Assembly (NCBI GenBank): GCA_021806005.1
Contig: JAJZDM010000001.1
Coordinates: 62,001 to 126,000, forward strand
Source: Acidobacteriota bacterium
GTDB taxonomy: Bacteria; Acidobacteriota; Terriglobia; Terriglobales; Acidobacteriaceae
Reading direction: 5' to 3'
DNA: 64,000 nucleotides
The position numbers were made by a program, and so were the translations under genes. The notes below the pieces were generated by a model. It ran no database searches and was not told the origin of the DNA. It was given only the letters and a program-made list of their open reading frames with translations. Shown piece by piece: positions 49,729 through 59,482 of the stretch (position 1 is the stretch's first letter; every line of letters begins with the position of its first letter).

Positions 49729-52272
49729 TTGGACGTGCCTACGCCGCTGAGCGCCCACGACAGAAAGGCTCACAACAGACGGTCGATGCTGTGGCGCGCT
49801 GTGAGCCGGTTTCCCTTTCGGGATGCTGAGATTCGCAACCGCCGCCTGGCAGCCCGGGCTGGAGTACTGGCGTTGCTGGTAGCCTCCGCGGTCTTTGGCG
49901 TGATGCTGGGCCTGGTGCTGGTGTATTCGATCAACCTGCCGGAGATCTCCGAACTGGAGCGCTATCATCCCAGCGCGACGACGGAACTGTATGACATTCA
50001 CGGGCGCATCTTCGGCTCTTTTGCTGAACAGCGCCGCATCGTCGAGCCGTACTCGGCGTTCCCCACCGTCCTGCGCAATGCCATCCTCTCCATCGAGGAC
50101 AGGAACTTTGAACACAACACCGGCATCAATCTGGTGCGAGTGGTGGAGGCGGCCTACGAGGACGTTCACTCGCACGGCAAGACCCAGGGCGCTTCTACCT
50201 TGACCATGCAACTGGCGCGCAATCTGTTTCTCTCCTCCGAGAAGACGTACAGCCGCAAGCTGCAGGAGATTCTGCTCGCTCTGGAGATTGAGCGCCGCTT
50301 TACCAAAGCCCAGATCTTCACGCTTTATGCCAACCAGATCTATCTTGGCGCCGGCACCTACGGCTTCGAAGCCGGGTCAGAGTACTACTTCAGCAAGCAC
50401 GCCCGCGACCTGACGCTGCCCGAGGCGGCGCTGCTGGCCGCGCTGCCCAAGGGGCCGGAGTATTACTCGCCGCTGCGTTACCCGGAGCGGGCGTTGCGGC
50501 GCAGGAACCTGGTTCTTGAAGAGATGCTGAACAACCACAAGATCAGCCGACTGGAGGAGGCGGAGGCTGAGGCGGCTCCGCTGGGGTTGCATCTGGAGTC
50601 GCCGCCCAATAGCGTTGCCCCCTACTTTGTGGATGAGGTGCGGCGGCAACTGGAGAGCGAGTATGGCTCCGATGAGGTACAGGGCGCGGGGTTGCGGGTT
50701 TATACCACGCTCGATCTGGATCTGCAGCGGGCGGCCAACCAGGCGGTGCTGGACGGCGCAGCCGCTTACGAGCACCGGCGCGGCTGGCAGGGCGGGCTGA
50801 AGAACGTGCTGAAGGAGGGCGAGACGCTGGACGGGTACAGAAACCCGGACTGGTCGCAGGCTATCGCCGACCACGGCTATGTTCATGCGCTGGTGGTCGC
50901 GGTCTCTGCGTCGAGGATAACGGTGAAGGTGGGTAGGCGGGAGGCCACGATGCTCCCCGCCGACTGGGCGTGGACGGGAGCGACCGGCGGCGTGGATCTC
51001 GCCCAGGTAGGAGATATCGTCTACGTGAGGGTGGTGAGCGGTGCAACGGCAGCGGGGCCGGATGAGGCCCTGCATGTGACGCTGGAGCAGGACAGCGGCG
51101 CGCAGGCGGCGCTGATGGCGGTGGATAACGCTGACGGAGAAGTGCTGGCGATGGTTGGTGGGCGCGACTTCCAGATCTCGCAGTACAACCGCGCGACCCA
51201 GGCCGAGCGCCAGGTGGGTTCCTCCTTCAAGCCCTACGTGTACACCGCGGCGATGGAGGACGGCATGCAGCCGTACGATACGGTGCTGGACGAGCCAACG
51301 ACCTTCTTTACCGCCGGTGGGCCCTACTCGCCGCATGACTACGAGCACAACTACCTTGGCCCTATTTCGCTGGTGGATGCCTTCGCCGAGTCGCGGAACA
51401 TCCCCGCACTGCGGCTGGCGGACAAGGTTGGTATCCGGCGGGTCATCGCTGTGGCGCATCGCTTTGGCGTCAGCAGTGATATTCCGCCGTTTCTGCCGGT
51501 CGCAATCGGGGCAGCCGATATCACCCTGGCGGAACAGGTGGGAGCCTACAGCGTCTTTCCCAACGATGGCATCCTGATCACTCCGCACTATATCCGCCGC
51601 GTACTGCAGTCTGATGGCGAACCGCTGCAGCAGCCGCGAGCCACGGTCCGAGAGGTGATCTCCTCCCACATTGCGCGCGAGATGCTGGTACTGCTGGAAG
51701 CCGTGGTGCAGCACGGAACCGGAGCGGCTGCCGGGCAACTGAACCATGCTCTGGGCGGCAAGACGGGAACTACCAACAACTACACCGACGCTTGGTTTGT
51801 GGGGTTTTCGCCCTCGGTTACCTGTGGCGTCTGGGTTGGGTTTGATAACCGGCAGCCCCTCGGAAAAGGGGAGACTGGAGCCCGCGCTGCCTTGCCGATC
51901 TGGATGCAGTTCATGAAGGTTGCCCTGGATGGCAGGACGCATGAGAGCCTGCCGGCGCTGAACGCTCCGCAACCCCGGATTCCGGCGCAGGGGCGCACCG
52001 GCGTGACGCCGACTGCGGCAGCGTCGGCTGCCTCGCCTGCAGCGGCCAAAGCGGCTTCGCCACGACACCCCGGGGCGCCGGTGACCAAGCCCAATCCGAT
52101 GCCGAACCATAAGCCGCAACTGGTACGTTTGCAGCCCGGTGAGCAGCGTTACCCGACTCGCACCCTTCCGTCCTCTGGGAGCCCAGGGAGACCGGCGCCG
52201 CAGGCAGGCGCCGGCGCAAAGAGATCCGGGCCAGCGGGGCTACCGTCCGGGATCCGGCGTCCGCTGGAGTGA
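49729..52272 (+). CDS. Class A penicillin-binding protein (PBP1A-type transglycosylase/transpeptidase)
   Basis: AILSIEDRNFEHNTGINLVRVVEA, GASTLTMQLARNLFLSSEKTYSRKLQEILLALEIERRFTKAQI; transpeptidase RQVGSSFKPYVY, SRNIP, GKTGTTNNYTDAWFVG. Confidence 0.95.
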   Translation: MDVPTPLSAHDRKAHNRRSMLWRAVSRFPFRDAEIRNRRLAARAGVLALLVASAVFGVMLGLVLVYSINLPEISELERYHPSATTELYDIHGRIFGSFAEQRRIVEPYSAFPTVLRNAILSIEDRNFEHNTGINLVRVVEAAYEDVHSHGKTQGASTLTMQLARNLFLSSEKTYSRKLQEILLALEIERRFTKAQIFTLYANQIYLGAGTYGFEAGSEYYFSKHARDLTLPEAALLAALPKGPEYYSPLRYPERALRRRNLVLEEMLNNHKISRLEEAEAEAAPLGLHLESPPNSVAPYFVDEVRRQLESEYGSDEVQGAGLRVYTTLDLDLQRAANQAVLDGAAAYEHRRGWQGGLKNVLKEGETLDGYRNPDWSQAIADHGYVHALVVAVSASRITVKVGRREATMLPADWAWTGATGGVDLAQVGDIVYVRVVSGATAAGPDEALHVTLEQDSGAQAALMAVDNADGEVLAMVGGRDFQISQYNRATQAERQVGSSFKPYVYTAAMEDGMQPYDTVLDEPTTFFTAGGPYSPHDYEHNYLGPISLVDAFAESRNIPALRLADKVGIRRVIAVAHRFGVSSDIPPFLPVAIGAADITLAEQVGAYSVFPNDGILITPHYIRRVLQSDGEPLQQPRATVREVISSHIAREMLVLLEAVVQHGTGAAAGQLNHALGGKTGTTNNYTDAWFVGFSPSVTCGVWVGFDNRQPLGKGETGARAALPIWMQFMKVALDGRTHESLPALNAPQPRIPAQGRTGVTPTAAASAASPAAAKAASPRHPGAPVTKPNPMPNHKPQLVRLQPGEQRYPTRTLPSSGSPGRPAPQAGAGAKRSGPAGLPSGIRRPLE

Positions 52273-52381
52273 TCTCACTGCCCGCTTCCATGGGTTGCTG
52301 CGAACCACCTCCGGGAGGGGTTACCCACAGGGGATCGTCCCGGGAGCCGGCGGCGTGGGGCGCCCGGGGCCGGGAATAGGG

Positions 52382-53362
52382 CTATCTGGGCTGTTTGGGC
52401 TGACGTAGTGCTTCGGTCAGGGCGAAGTAGCGGAGCGCTCTCTGCACGTCCACCCGGATCTGCTCGCGCAGGGCCTCCGGGGAGGCAAAACGCCGCTCCG
52501 CCCGCAGCCTGCGGAGGAAGGTCAACTGCAGCGGGGTAGTTTCGTTCAGATCCATCGGCTCGTAGTTCAGCAGATGCGACTCGACGGCGAAGGAGTCCGC
52601 GCCGAAGGTTGGGCGGTTGCCGACGTTGGTCACGCCCTGGAAGACCCGCTCTGCCCCGATGCGCAGGGTGGTGACGTAGACCCCGTTGGCCGGGAGCAGA
52701 TGGTCATAGGGCGCGAGGTTGATGGTCGGCACAGCGTAACGGGTGCCGTAGCCGCGGCCCGGAGCCGGGGTACTGACCACCGAGAAGGGGCGGCCCAGCA
52801 GGGCGCGCGCCTCCTGCAATCTGCCGTCGGTGATGGCGGCGCGGATGCGGCTGGAGGAGATGGGCGCGCCACGAGCGATGCGGGGAACGTAAGCCTGCAC
52901 GGCGAAGCCGAGCCTGCGCCCCATCTCCGCCAGGCCGGCAACGTCGCTCTCTGCCTGGTAGCCGAAGCGGAAGGTCTCACCCTCGTGAACCTCGACGGCG
53001 TGCAAGCCTTGATGCAGGACGCGCTGGGCGAAATGGAGCGCCGTCCAATGGCGAAGCTCAGAGGTGAAGGGAAGCACAAGAACGCTGTCCAGCCCGGTCT
53101 CGGCGAGCAGCTTCAGCTTCTCCTCCAACGGCGTGATGAGTTGCAGGGGAGCGTCAGGGTGGAGCACCTGCGCCGGATGAGGATGGAAGGTAATGGCGCA
53201 GGTGCGCGACTGAAGGGCACGCGCCCGTTCCATCAGCGAGGCGATCACCATCTGGTGGCCACAGTGCACCCCGTCGAAGTTGCCCACGGTGACCACTGAG
53301 GTTGAAGTTGAGGAGCCGAGTTCAGCGAGCGAGCGGTAGACCAGCATCAGTGAGGGGCGCAA
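52382..53362 (-). CDS. ribF: Bifunctional riboflavin kinase / FAD synthetase
   Basis: VVTVGNFDGVHCGHQMVI; ISSSRIRAAITDGRLQEARALLGRPF; GVTNVGNRPTFG. Confidence 0.94.
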   Translation of the reverse strand: MRPSLMLVYRSLAELGSSTSTSVVTVGNFDGVHCGHQMVIASLMERARALQSRTCAITFHPHPAQVLHPDAPLQLITPLEEKLKLLAETGLDSVLVLPFTSELRHWTALHFAQRVLHQGLHAVEVHEGETFRFGYQAESDVAGLAEMGRRLGFAVQAYVPRIARGAPISSSRIRAAITDGRLQEARALLGRPFSVVSTPAPGRGYGTRYAVPTINLAPYDHLLPANGVYVTTLRIGAERVFQGVTNVGNRPTFGADSFAVESHLLNYEPMDLNETTPLQLTFLRRLRAERRFASPEALREQIRVDVQRALRYFALTEALRQPKQPR

Positions 53363-53418
53363 CCTGAGTAGAGTAAGCCCTGTCGAAGGGGATGAACCCT
53401 GGGATAGGGGGAAGTTCC

Positions 53419-54216
53419 TTAATCAGCGATCCGAAATGTCAGTTTAAGGCCATCGTGGGCCAGCCGTATGTGATCGGGCAACGCCGCATTGGTACTCTCG
53501 TGGTCCATTCCATGGCTGATGTGGGTGAAGAATGCCCGGCGAGGCCGGATCTTCCCCACCAGTTCGACGGATTTGGCGAGATGGGAGTGGCTGGGGTGGG
53601 GTTCGGTGCGCAGAGCGTCCAGCACCAGAATGTCCAGATCCTCGAGCAGAGGGAAGCTTTCCTCCGGAATGTCGCTCATATCGGTGAGGTAGGCGGCGTC
53701 TCCGAAGCGGTATCCAGAGATGGTGTTTGGCCCGTGGATGACGGGGATTCGGGTGAACCTGGCGCCGAAGAGGGGAAGTTCAAAGCCGGTGACCGCTGGT
53801 ATGCGATGCAGCGTGACGCGAGCACGGGTGGGGTACTGGTCGGTCTCGCCGAAGGTGTAGGCGAAGATGCGTTCGATAACACTGGCCGTAGCATCGTCGG
53901 CGTAGAGAGGAAGCCCTTCCGGAAGATGGAAGCTGAGCGGCCGAAGGTCGTCCAATCCCAGGACGTGATCGGCGTGACCGTGGGTGTAGAGGACAGCATC
54001 CACGGAGGCAAGGCGCTCCCGCACGGCCTGGACCTGAAAGTCCTGGCCGGTGTCAATGATCACCTTATGGCCCCCGTAAGCGAGCAGCACCGATGGCCGG
54101 GTGCGCCGATTGAGAGATCCGGGCTGGTAGGCCGATGCGCAGACCGCGCAGGGGCAGCCGAGGGTGGGAACCGCCATCGAGGTTCCGCTGCCGAGAAAGG
54201 TGAGTGTAGCGTCCAT
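53419..54216 (-). CDS. MBL-fold metallo-hydrolase (PhnP-like)
   Basis: FLGSGTSMAVPTLGCPCAVC; LYTHGHADHVLGLDDLRP; FTHISHGMDHE. Confidence 0.88.
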   Translation of the reverse strand: MDATLTFLGSGTSMAVPTLGCPCAVCASAYQPGSLNRRTRPSVLLAYGGHKVIIDTGQDFQVQAVRERLASVDAVLYTHGHADHVLGLDDLRPLSFHLPEGLPLYADDATASVIERIFAYTFGETDQYPTRARVTLHRIPAVTGFELPLFGARFTRIPVIHGPNTISGYRFGDAAYLTDMSDIPEESFPLLEDLDILVLDALRTEPHPSHSHLAKSVELVGKIRPRRAFFTHISHGMDHESTNAALPDHIRLAHDGLKLTFRIAD

Positions 54217-54333
54217 GCGTTTATCCGTATCTCATGAGCCGGCCCGAAGCGGCGGGGAGGCCACGCTGTTATCCCCCGTGCGGCGGGCGGCCGGTCGTCT
54301 GGTCTCTGGCCTGAGTCCGGCGTCGTGATCCGA

Positions 54334-54374
54334 GTCTCTCCAGGTACCGGGGAGATGCGGAGATCTGGAGAGAC
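54334..54374 (-). terminator. Inverted repeat downstream of the DUF1844 gene
   Basis: GTCTCTCCAG-21 nt-CTGGAGAGAC, perfect 10-bp arms. Confidence 0.35.
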
Positions 54375-54477
54375 CTGTTGCCTGTGTTGGAGCCCACCGG
54401 AACAGGGCGCTGGAGCATCTTCCAGGGAAGGACGTCCGCCAAGGACGAAACTCCGCGTTTCAGCGCAGAAAAGCGCT

Positions 54478-55188
54478 CTAACGGACGATGCGAGGCCCCA
54501 TTCCAGGCATGGGCGGACCCGTTGGAGGGCCTGGGTTCTGCGGCTGCCGGGCCGCTGCGGAGCGGGAGAGCGCCTGGGTGACCTCCAGGAATTCGATGCG
54601 CAGCTCAAAGAGCGCTGTCTCCAGCAGGGTGGTCTCGGCCTGAGTGCAGTTTCCCCTGGTCTTTTCGGAGAGAACGCCGAGCATGTCAATGGTCTGGCGC
54701 GCACCGAGAAGATCCACCTGCGGTTGCTGGCCCGGAGCGGCAGCACCACCCAGTTGCATAAGGGCCTGCATGTAGAGCGATTGGATGACGCGCTGCAGAT
54801 TGATCTCCGGGGGGCGCTCCATGCCCGGATTGGTGGCCCGGATAGCTGTATCGAGGCGATCGACGGTGGCATCAAAGGCGCGCTTGGCCTGCTCGGACTG
54901 CTCGGCGGTCGGAGCGGTTGGAAGCTGAGTGTCCGGTTCGAGGCCGTCGTCGGCGTCTTCGGTGACGGAGGCGGCGGGGTCGGGGGTGGGGCTCAGTTCC
55001 GGGCTGGCTGGTGGCTGAGGTCCGGTTGCTGGCGCAGAGCTGCTCTTCGATTCGGGGCTGTGCTGCTGCTCAGGGCTGCTTTTCGGCTCAGGGCTGTGCT
55101 GCTGGGCGGTTTGGGCTTCGGGGCGCAACTCGCCCTCGGCGGTGAACTTGCGACGGTCGTTGATGACGAATTCTTTGATCTCAGCCAT
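54478..55188 (-). CDS. DUF1844 domain-containing protein
   Basis: MAEIKEFVINDRRKFT; INLQRVIQSLYMQALMQLG ... LGARQTIDMLGVLSEKTRGN typical DUF1844 arrangement. Confidence 0.85.
   Translation of the reverse strand: MAEIKEFVINDRRKFTAEGELRPEAQTAQQHSPEPKSSPEQQHSPESKSSSAPATGPQPPASPELSPTPDPAASVTEDADDGLEPDTQLPTAPTAEQSEQAKRAFDATVDRLDTAIRATNPGMERPPEINLQRVIQSLYMQALMQLGGAAAPGQQPQVDLLGARQTIDMLGVLSEKTRGNCTQAETTLLETALFELRIEFLEVTQALSRSAAARQPQNPGPPTGPPMPGMGPRIVR
55037..55108. repeat. Two-copy 36-bp in-frame tandem repeat inside the DUF1844 ORF
   Basis: Encodes (A/E)QQHSPE(P/S)KSS(P/S) twice. Confidence 0.7.
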
Positions 55189-55236
55189 ACCTTCAACTCT
55201 CTTATCTCATCTGATGCTAACTCGCGTGCGGATCGA

Positions 55237-56244
55237 TCAGGGACGTGGAATGGCCACACCGCCGGGGTAGGTAAGCTCCTGCGCGGTGTCTGGCGATTGC
55301 TCACGAAGCGCGGCGTTTCGCGCCTCCTGACGAAGATAGCCCAGTCCCAGCAATGTGGGGCCTTCGGGCAGGGGCACCAGCGCGGCGCTGGTCAACTCGC
55401 CGGCCGGTTTACCGGCCATCGTGATGGGAGCGGGAAGCTCAGCCGGAACTTCGCCTTGCAGGCGAAACGCCGTGAAGCTGCGATGGACCTGTCCACGGGA
55501 GCGGATCCTCTCGACGATCTCCTGGCCCAGATAACAGCCTTTGGCGAAGTGCAAAGCGTGGGTCTGAGCCGTCTCCTGGGGAAGGTCATGGGCAGATTCA
55601 GCGTTGCGGATATCCTTCCCAAACAGCGGCCGCGCCTCCAGCAGGCGGAGCGACTCGAGGGCGGCGGCGGAGACCTGGGGAATCTGCAGCCGTTGCAGGT
55701 TGTTGCGCAGGTCGGCGATGGTGGCCGCAGTCGAGCGCAGCTCATAGACGGGCGTCTCTCCACGAGCCGGGCTGAGGAGAAGCAGTTGGCCGTGCGGGGT
55801 GTCGGCAAGGACGAGTCGCAAGGGGTCGATGACCGGCAGTCCAAGGCTTTCGAGCACCGCAGGCGCCTGGCGACCGACGATCAGCACACCGTCAGAGTAG
55901 TTCTCGGCGGGCTGAAGCTCGACGTCATCCATGATGATGAAGCGTTCCAGATGGTTACGGATGGTCTCGATCTGCGCACCCGAGGTAGCCAGAAGAAACG
56001 AGGCTGGCTCAGGGTCGGGTTCACGATAGACGGTTGCGTCCCCCTGGATGTGTCCCTGGGCGTTAAGCAGAAAGTTGTAGTTGCCCTCGCCCGGCTGGAG
56101 CGACTGGATGGAGTTGGTCACCATGCCGTTGAGCCAGCGCGTGGCATCCGCGCCAGTAATGCGCAGTAAGGCGCTGTCCTGCGCCGGCGCACACCCGACG
56201 GCTTGCTGCAACTGGGCGAGTTCCTGGTGATCAGGGGTGGACAT
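55237..56244 (-). CDS. ygfZ: Folate-binding protein YgfZ / GcvT-like
   Basis: DATRWLNGMVTNSIQSL; HFAKGCYLGQEIVERIRSRGQVHR (YgfZ signature KGCY.GQE). Confidence 0.9.
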   Translation of the reverse strand: MSTPDHQELAQLQQAVGCAPAQDSALLRITGADATRWLNGMVTNSIQSLQPGEGNYNFLLNAQGHIQGDATVYREPDPEPASFLLATSGAQIETIRNHLERFIIMDDVELQPAENYSDGVLIVGRQAPAVLESLGLPVIDPLRLVLADTPHGQLLLLSPARGETPVYELRSTAATIADLRNNLQRLQIPQVSAAALESLRLLEARPLFGKDIRNAESAHDLPQETAQTHALHFAKGCYLGQEIVERIRSRGQVHRSFTAFRLQGEVPAELPAPITMAGKPAGELTSAALVPLPEGPTLLGLGYLRQEARNAALREQSPDTAQELTYPGGVAIPRP

Positions 56245-56559
56245 GAGTTTGTTCAGGGCTCCTTGCTGGTCTTTTGTTGCTGGTCTCTCTTTGCCAGGCT
56301 CATTATGCCTGGTTCCGGCTGCACGTCTTCTCCGATCGAGCCGGGCGGGAGCGGCCTTCGTCCCTCTTCGAATTCACGCCTTCCCTCACTCCTCCAAGGA
56401 TAGCCTCAGTTCCAAGGATATTCCTGTTCCAGTCGGCCATCCTTGTAGCGACTGCACGGCCCCGGCGGTTCCGGGGTGCAAACCGCGCTCCTTGGCTTCC
56501 GCGGGTGTCATCCCCTGCGTACACTGGGTCATAGATGGAATTGCTTGTGTGGAGGCGGT

Positions 56560-58113
56560 TTGACCTGGCATAGAGTGTTGACGGCGTCGGCTTGGGTGGG
56601 TTTCAGCGTGGGGATCGCAGGTGCGCAGGCCAGTACCGGCGGGCAGACGACAGCGCCGGCCAGAGGGCCGGTCTCTTCGCCAGCCTCCAGCGTGGTGCTG
56701 ACGCCGCAGCAGGAGCAGACGCTGCTGGAGGATGAAGGGCAGCTCCTGCATTTTGTCAGCAAGGTGACGCAACTGCCCATCAAGGCCCCAGTGAAGTGCC
56801 GGTTTGTCTCCCGCCAGGAGGTCAGCGCCGAGTTGCGCAAGAAGTTTGACGAGGACAAGGACACCCGGAGGATGGAGCGCAGCGAACTGGTGCTGAAGAA
56901 GTTCGGTCTGCTGGACGAGGACTTCCAGATGCGGCCCTTTCTGCTCCGCCTGCTCACCGAGCAGATCGCAGGATTTTATGACGACAAGACCCGGCAGATG
57001 ACCCTGCTCGACTGGGTGCCCATAGACGAACAGAAGCCGGTGATGGCCCATGAGCTTACCCACGCGTTGCAGGACCAGAGGGTAGGCCTGAAGAGGTGGG
57101 AGAACCAGGAGATCGAGGGAACCGCGAAAAACGTCGCACAGGACAACCGGCACATCGCCAACGATGATACGGACACCGCCCGCGAGGCTGCTCTGGAGGG
57201 CCAGGCGATGGTGAGCTTTGCGGACTACATCCTGGCCGAGGCTGGGCATCCTGACCGGACGCTGAAGGATGCTCCGGGCCTCGCACAGAAGCTGGAGTCC
57301 AACGCGGGCGATATGTCCGGTTCTCCGGTGCTGGCCCGGGCCCCGCTGGTTCTGCAGGAGTCGCTGCTGTTTCCCTATACCTACGGACTGGCCTTCGAGG
57401 ACGCGATTCTGACGAAGCAGGGGACAGAACGGGCCTTTGCCGGGGTCCTCGAGGACCCGCCCAGCTCCAGCTTCCAGATCATGACTCCCGCTGCCTATCT
57501 GCGGAATCGGCCGGTTCCTCTGATGAAGCTGCCGGACATCCATCCCCTGCTGAAGAGCGCAGGCTACGTGCCGTACGACGTGGGCGTGATGGGCGAACTG
57601 GATGTGAGCATGACCGCGGAGCTGTTTGGGGGCCTGCCCCTGGCCCGGGCGCTGGCTCCCGAGTGGAACGGTGGCGTTTACTATGCGGCGCAACGCAAGG
57701 ACGCATCTGCGGCAGAGAAGAACACCACGGCGTCACTGGCTATTTTTTACAGTTCGGAGTGGAAGCAGAAGGACTCGGCGCGCAGCTTCTTTCACATCTT
57801 TGAGGAGGAACTGCCTCGACAGTACGACGGCCTGAAGCGCCGTCGCGATGAGGAGACGGATCCGGATGAGCGCGTCTACTCCACTGCGGAGGGAGATATT
57901 TTGTTGAGCCTGAGCGGCAAGAGCGTCTGGGTGAGCGAGGGCTTTGACCTGGCAATGGCCCGCAAGCTGAGAGAGTCCGTCGATCGCGTGAATGCACCGA
58001 CGGGCAGTGGTCCCATGCTGCAGGCCCACGCGGCGCCCGCGGATCATGATCTGCTGGGGGGGCTGGTGGAGAGTATCAGCCAGTTCGGAGTGATGAGAGC
58101 TGCCCTGCGGTAG
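56560..58113 (+). CDS. Hypothetical secreted protein with a HExxH zinc-protease-like motif
   Basis: TTG start at 56560 preceded by GGAGG; KPVMAHELTHALQDQRVGLKRWE; AALEGQAMVSFADYILAE downstream glutamate candidates. Confidence 0.65.
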   Translation: MTWHRVLTASAWVGFSVGIAGAQASTGGQTTAPARGPVSSPASSVVLTPQQEQTLLEDEGQLLHFVSKVTQLPIKAPVKCRFVSRQEVSAELRKKFDEDKDTRRMERSELVLKKFGLLDEDFQMRPFLLRLLTEQIAGFYDDKTRQMTLLDWVPIDEQKPVMAHELTHALQDQRVGLKRWENQEIEGTAKNVAQDNRHIANDDTDTAREAALEGQAMVSFADYILAEAGHPDRTLKDAPGLAQKLESNAGDMSGSPVLARAPLVLQESLLFPYTYGLAFEDAILTKQGTERAFAGVLEDPPSSSFQIMTPAAYLRNRPVPLMKLPDIHPLLKSAGYVPYDVGVMGELDVSMTAELFGGLPLARALAPEWNGGVYYAAQRKDASAAEKNTTASLAIFYSSEWKQKDSARSFFHIFEEELPRQYDGLKRRRDEETDPDERVYSTAEGDILLSLSGKSVWVSEGFDLAMARKLRESVDRVNAPTGSGPMLQAHAAPADHDLLGGLVESISQFGVMRAALR

Positions 58114-58142
58114 GATGCCGGTTCCCTGGCCCGACGGCATCC
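58113..58142. terminator. Hairpin between convergent genes
   Basis: GGATGCCG-14 nt-CGGCATCC, perfect 8-bp arms. Confidence 0.4.
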
Positions 58143-58168
58143 GGGCCGGGTGAACTCGGTTCGGTGGT

Positions 58169-58780
58169 CTACTTCTGGGGCTCCAGCGACATCACTGAGA
58201 GACCCATAAGTCCGTGCACCCAGCGTGCGGGTCTGGCGCCATCGGTATTGATCAACTCAATATTGCCGCCTTCGGAGTCCGGCAGTCCGTTCTTCATCAC
58301 CGCCACGATCACCTTGCTGAGAGAGTAGTTCGGCTCAACCTCAGCCGCAGAGTAAAGCACATAGTAGTGGTCCGTTCCAGTGGCGATGATCGCGCTGTGC
58401 AGGATCATCGGCTGCGTCTGGTGGGCGGCCTTGAAGCCGATTCTGGACAGGACGTCGGAGAGCAGCGGGCCGCTGTAGGTCTCGGGGATCCCTCCCCGGT
58501 GGGCGTTGTGCACCTGCACGGTCACCTGCGGAAGGTTGATCAGATCGGTGACGGACAGGCTCATGCTGTTGCCCTGGAACTCGAGCACGACGGCAGAAGA
58601 GGGAGGCGCGGGCGATTTGTGGGCTGCGGCCATCGGCTGGGCGCCCGTCTGGACGCCGGTTTGAGCGTATGCGCCCAGGGCTAAGGGTGAAACGAGGAGC
58701 AGCAGGGCCAGAGCCAGACTGGGCAGGCCGCGGGGCTGGGGAAGGGGCGATTGACCAGATACAGGATGCTTCATATTCAA
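58169..58780 (-). CDS. Molybdopterin-dependent oxidoreductase-like domain protein, secreted
   Basis: Signal peptide; SVTDLINLPQVTVQVHNAHRGGIPETYSGPLLSDVLSRIGF ... ALLSAAEVEPN-like; resembles the sulfite-oxidase-type Moco-binding fold. Confidence 0.55.
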   Translation of the reverse strand: MNMKHPVSGQSPLPQPRGLPSLALALLLLVSPLALGAYAQTGVQTGAQPMAAAHKSPAPPSSAVVLEFQGNSMSLSVTDLINLPQVTVQVHNAHRGGIPETYSGPLLSDVLSRIGFKAAHQTQPMILHSAIIATGTDHYYVLYSAAEVEPNYSLSKVIVAVMKNGLPDSEGGNIELINTDGARPARWVHGLMGLSVMSLEPQK

Positions 58781-58842
58781 AAGGTTAACTCTCCTGGCCG
58801 GAGGAGGATATAGCTTTCTTGAAACCGACGTATACTGTGAGC

Positions 58843-59346
58843 ATGTCGATTGTTCGCAATGTTGCCGCTATCGCCAAAGGAATGAGCATCACCCTGCGGG
58901 AAGGCTTCCAGCCGACCCAGGTGGAGAACTACCCGGATGGCAAGGGACCGATGCGCGGCGCGCAGTTCCAGGAGCGCTTCCGCGGGAAGCACCAGTTGCA
59001 GCGCGATGAAGACGGGCTGGAGAAGTGTGTTGCCTGTTTCCTCTGCGCCGCCGCCTGTCCGTCCAACTGCATTTACATTGAGGCTGCTGAGAATACCAGC
59101 GAAAACCGGATCTCTTCGGCCGATCGCTACGCCAAGGTGTACAACATCGACTACAACCGCTGTATCTTCTGCGGATACTGCGTGGAGGCCTGCCCCACCG
59201 ACGCGATTACGCATGGCCACGGCTTCGAACTGGCCAGCCTGAACGCCACCTCCATGGTGATGCGCAAGGAAGACCTGCTGGTTCCGATGGCGGGCGGCAG
59301 CGGAACACTCTCCGCTGCTCAAGAAGAGGTTGAAGCGCTCGCGTAG
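58843..59346 (+). CDS. nuoI: NADH-quinone oxidoreductase subunit I
   Basis: Two 4Fe-4S motifs: CVACFLCAAACPSNCI and CIFCGYCVEACPTDAI. Confidence 0.93.
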   Translation: MSIVRNVAAIAKGMSITLREGFQPTQVENYPDGKGPMRGAQFQERFRGKHQLQRDEDGLEKCVACFLCAAACPSNCIYIEAAENTSENRISSADRYAKVYNIDYNRCIFCGYCVEACPTDAITHGHGFELASLNATSMVMRKEDLLVPMAGGSGTLSAAQEEVEALA

Positions 59347-59372
59347 CACTTAAAGCATTACATTCAGCAAAC

Positions 59373-59398
59373 GCGGCGAGCCTATCTGGCTCGCCTTC
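59373..59398 (+). terminator. Rho-independent terminator-like hairpin downstream of nuoI
   Basis: GGCGAGCC-tatct-GGCTCGCC followed by TTCTT. Confidence 0.65.
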
Positions 59399-59482
59399 TT
59401 GCGAGCGGAGAAGGCAACCCCGGGAGACCCGGGCACAGGTTCGGGCCAGGCCCGGACAGGCCCGGAGAAAGTCAGGACAACG

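Noticed and set aside
50377-52119. 580-aa minus-strand ORF opposite PBP1A
   Set aside because: Shadow frame; the PBP1A motifs are unambiguous.
54325-56169. 614-aa plus-strand ORF opposite DUF1844 and ygfZ
   Set aside because: Gly/Arg-rich shadow frame; both genes on the opposite strand have clear family motifs.
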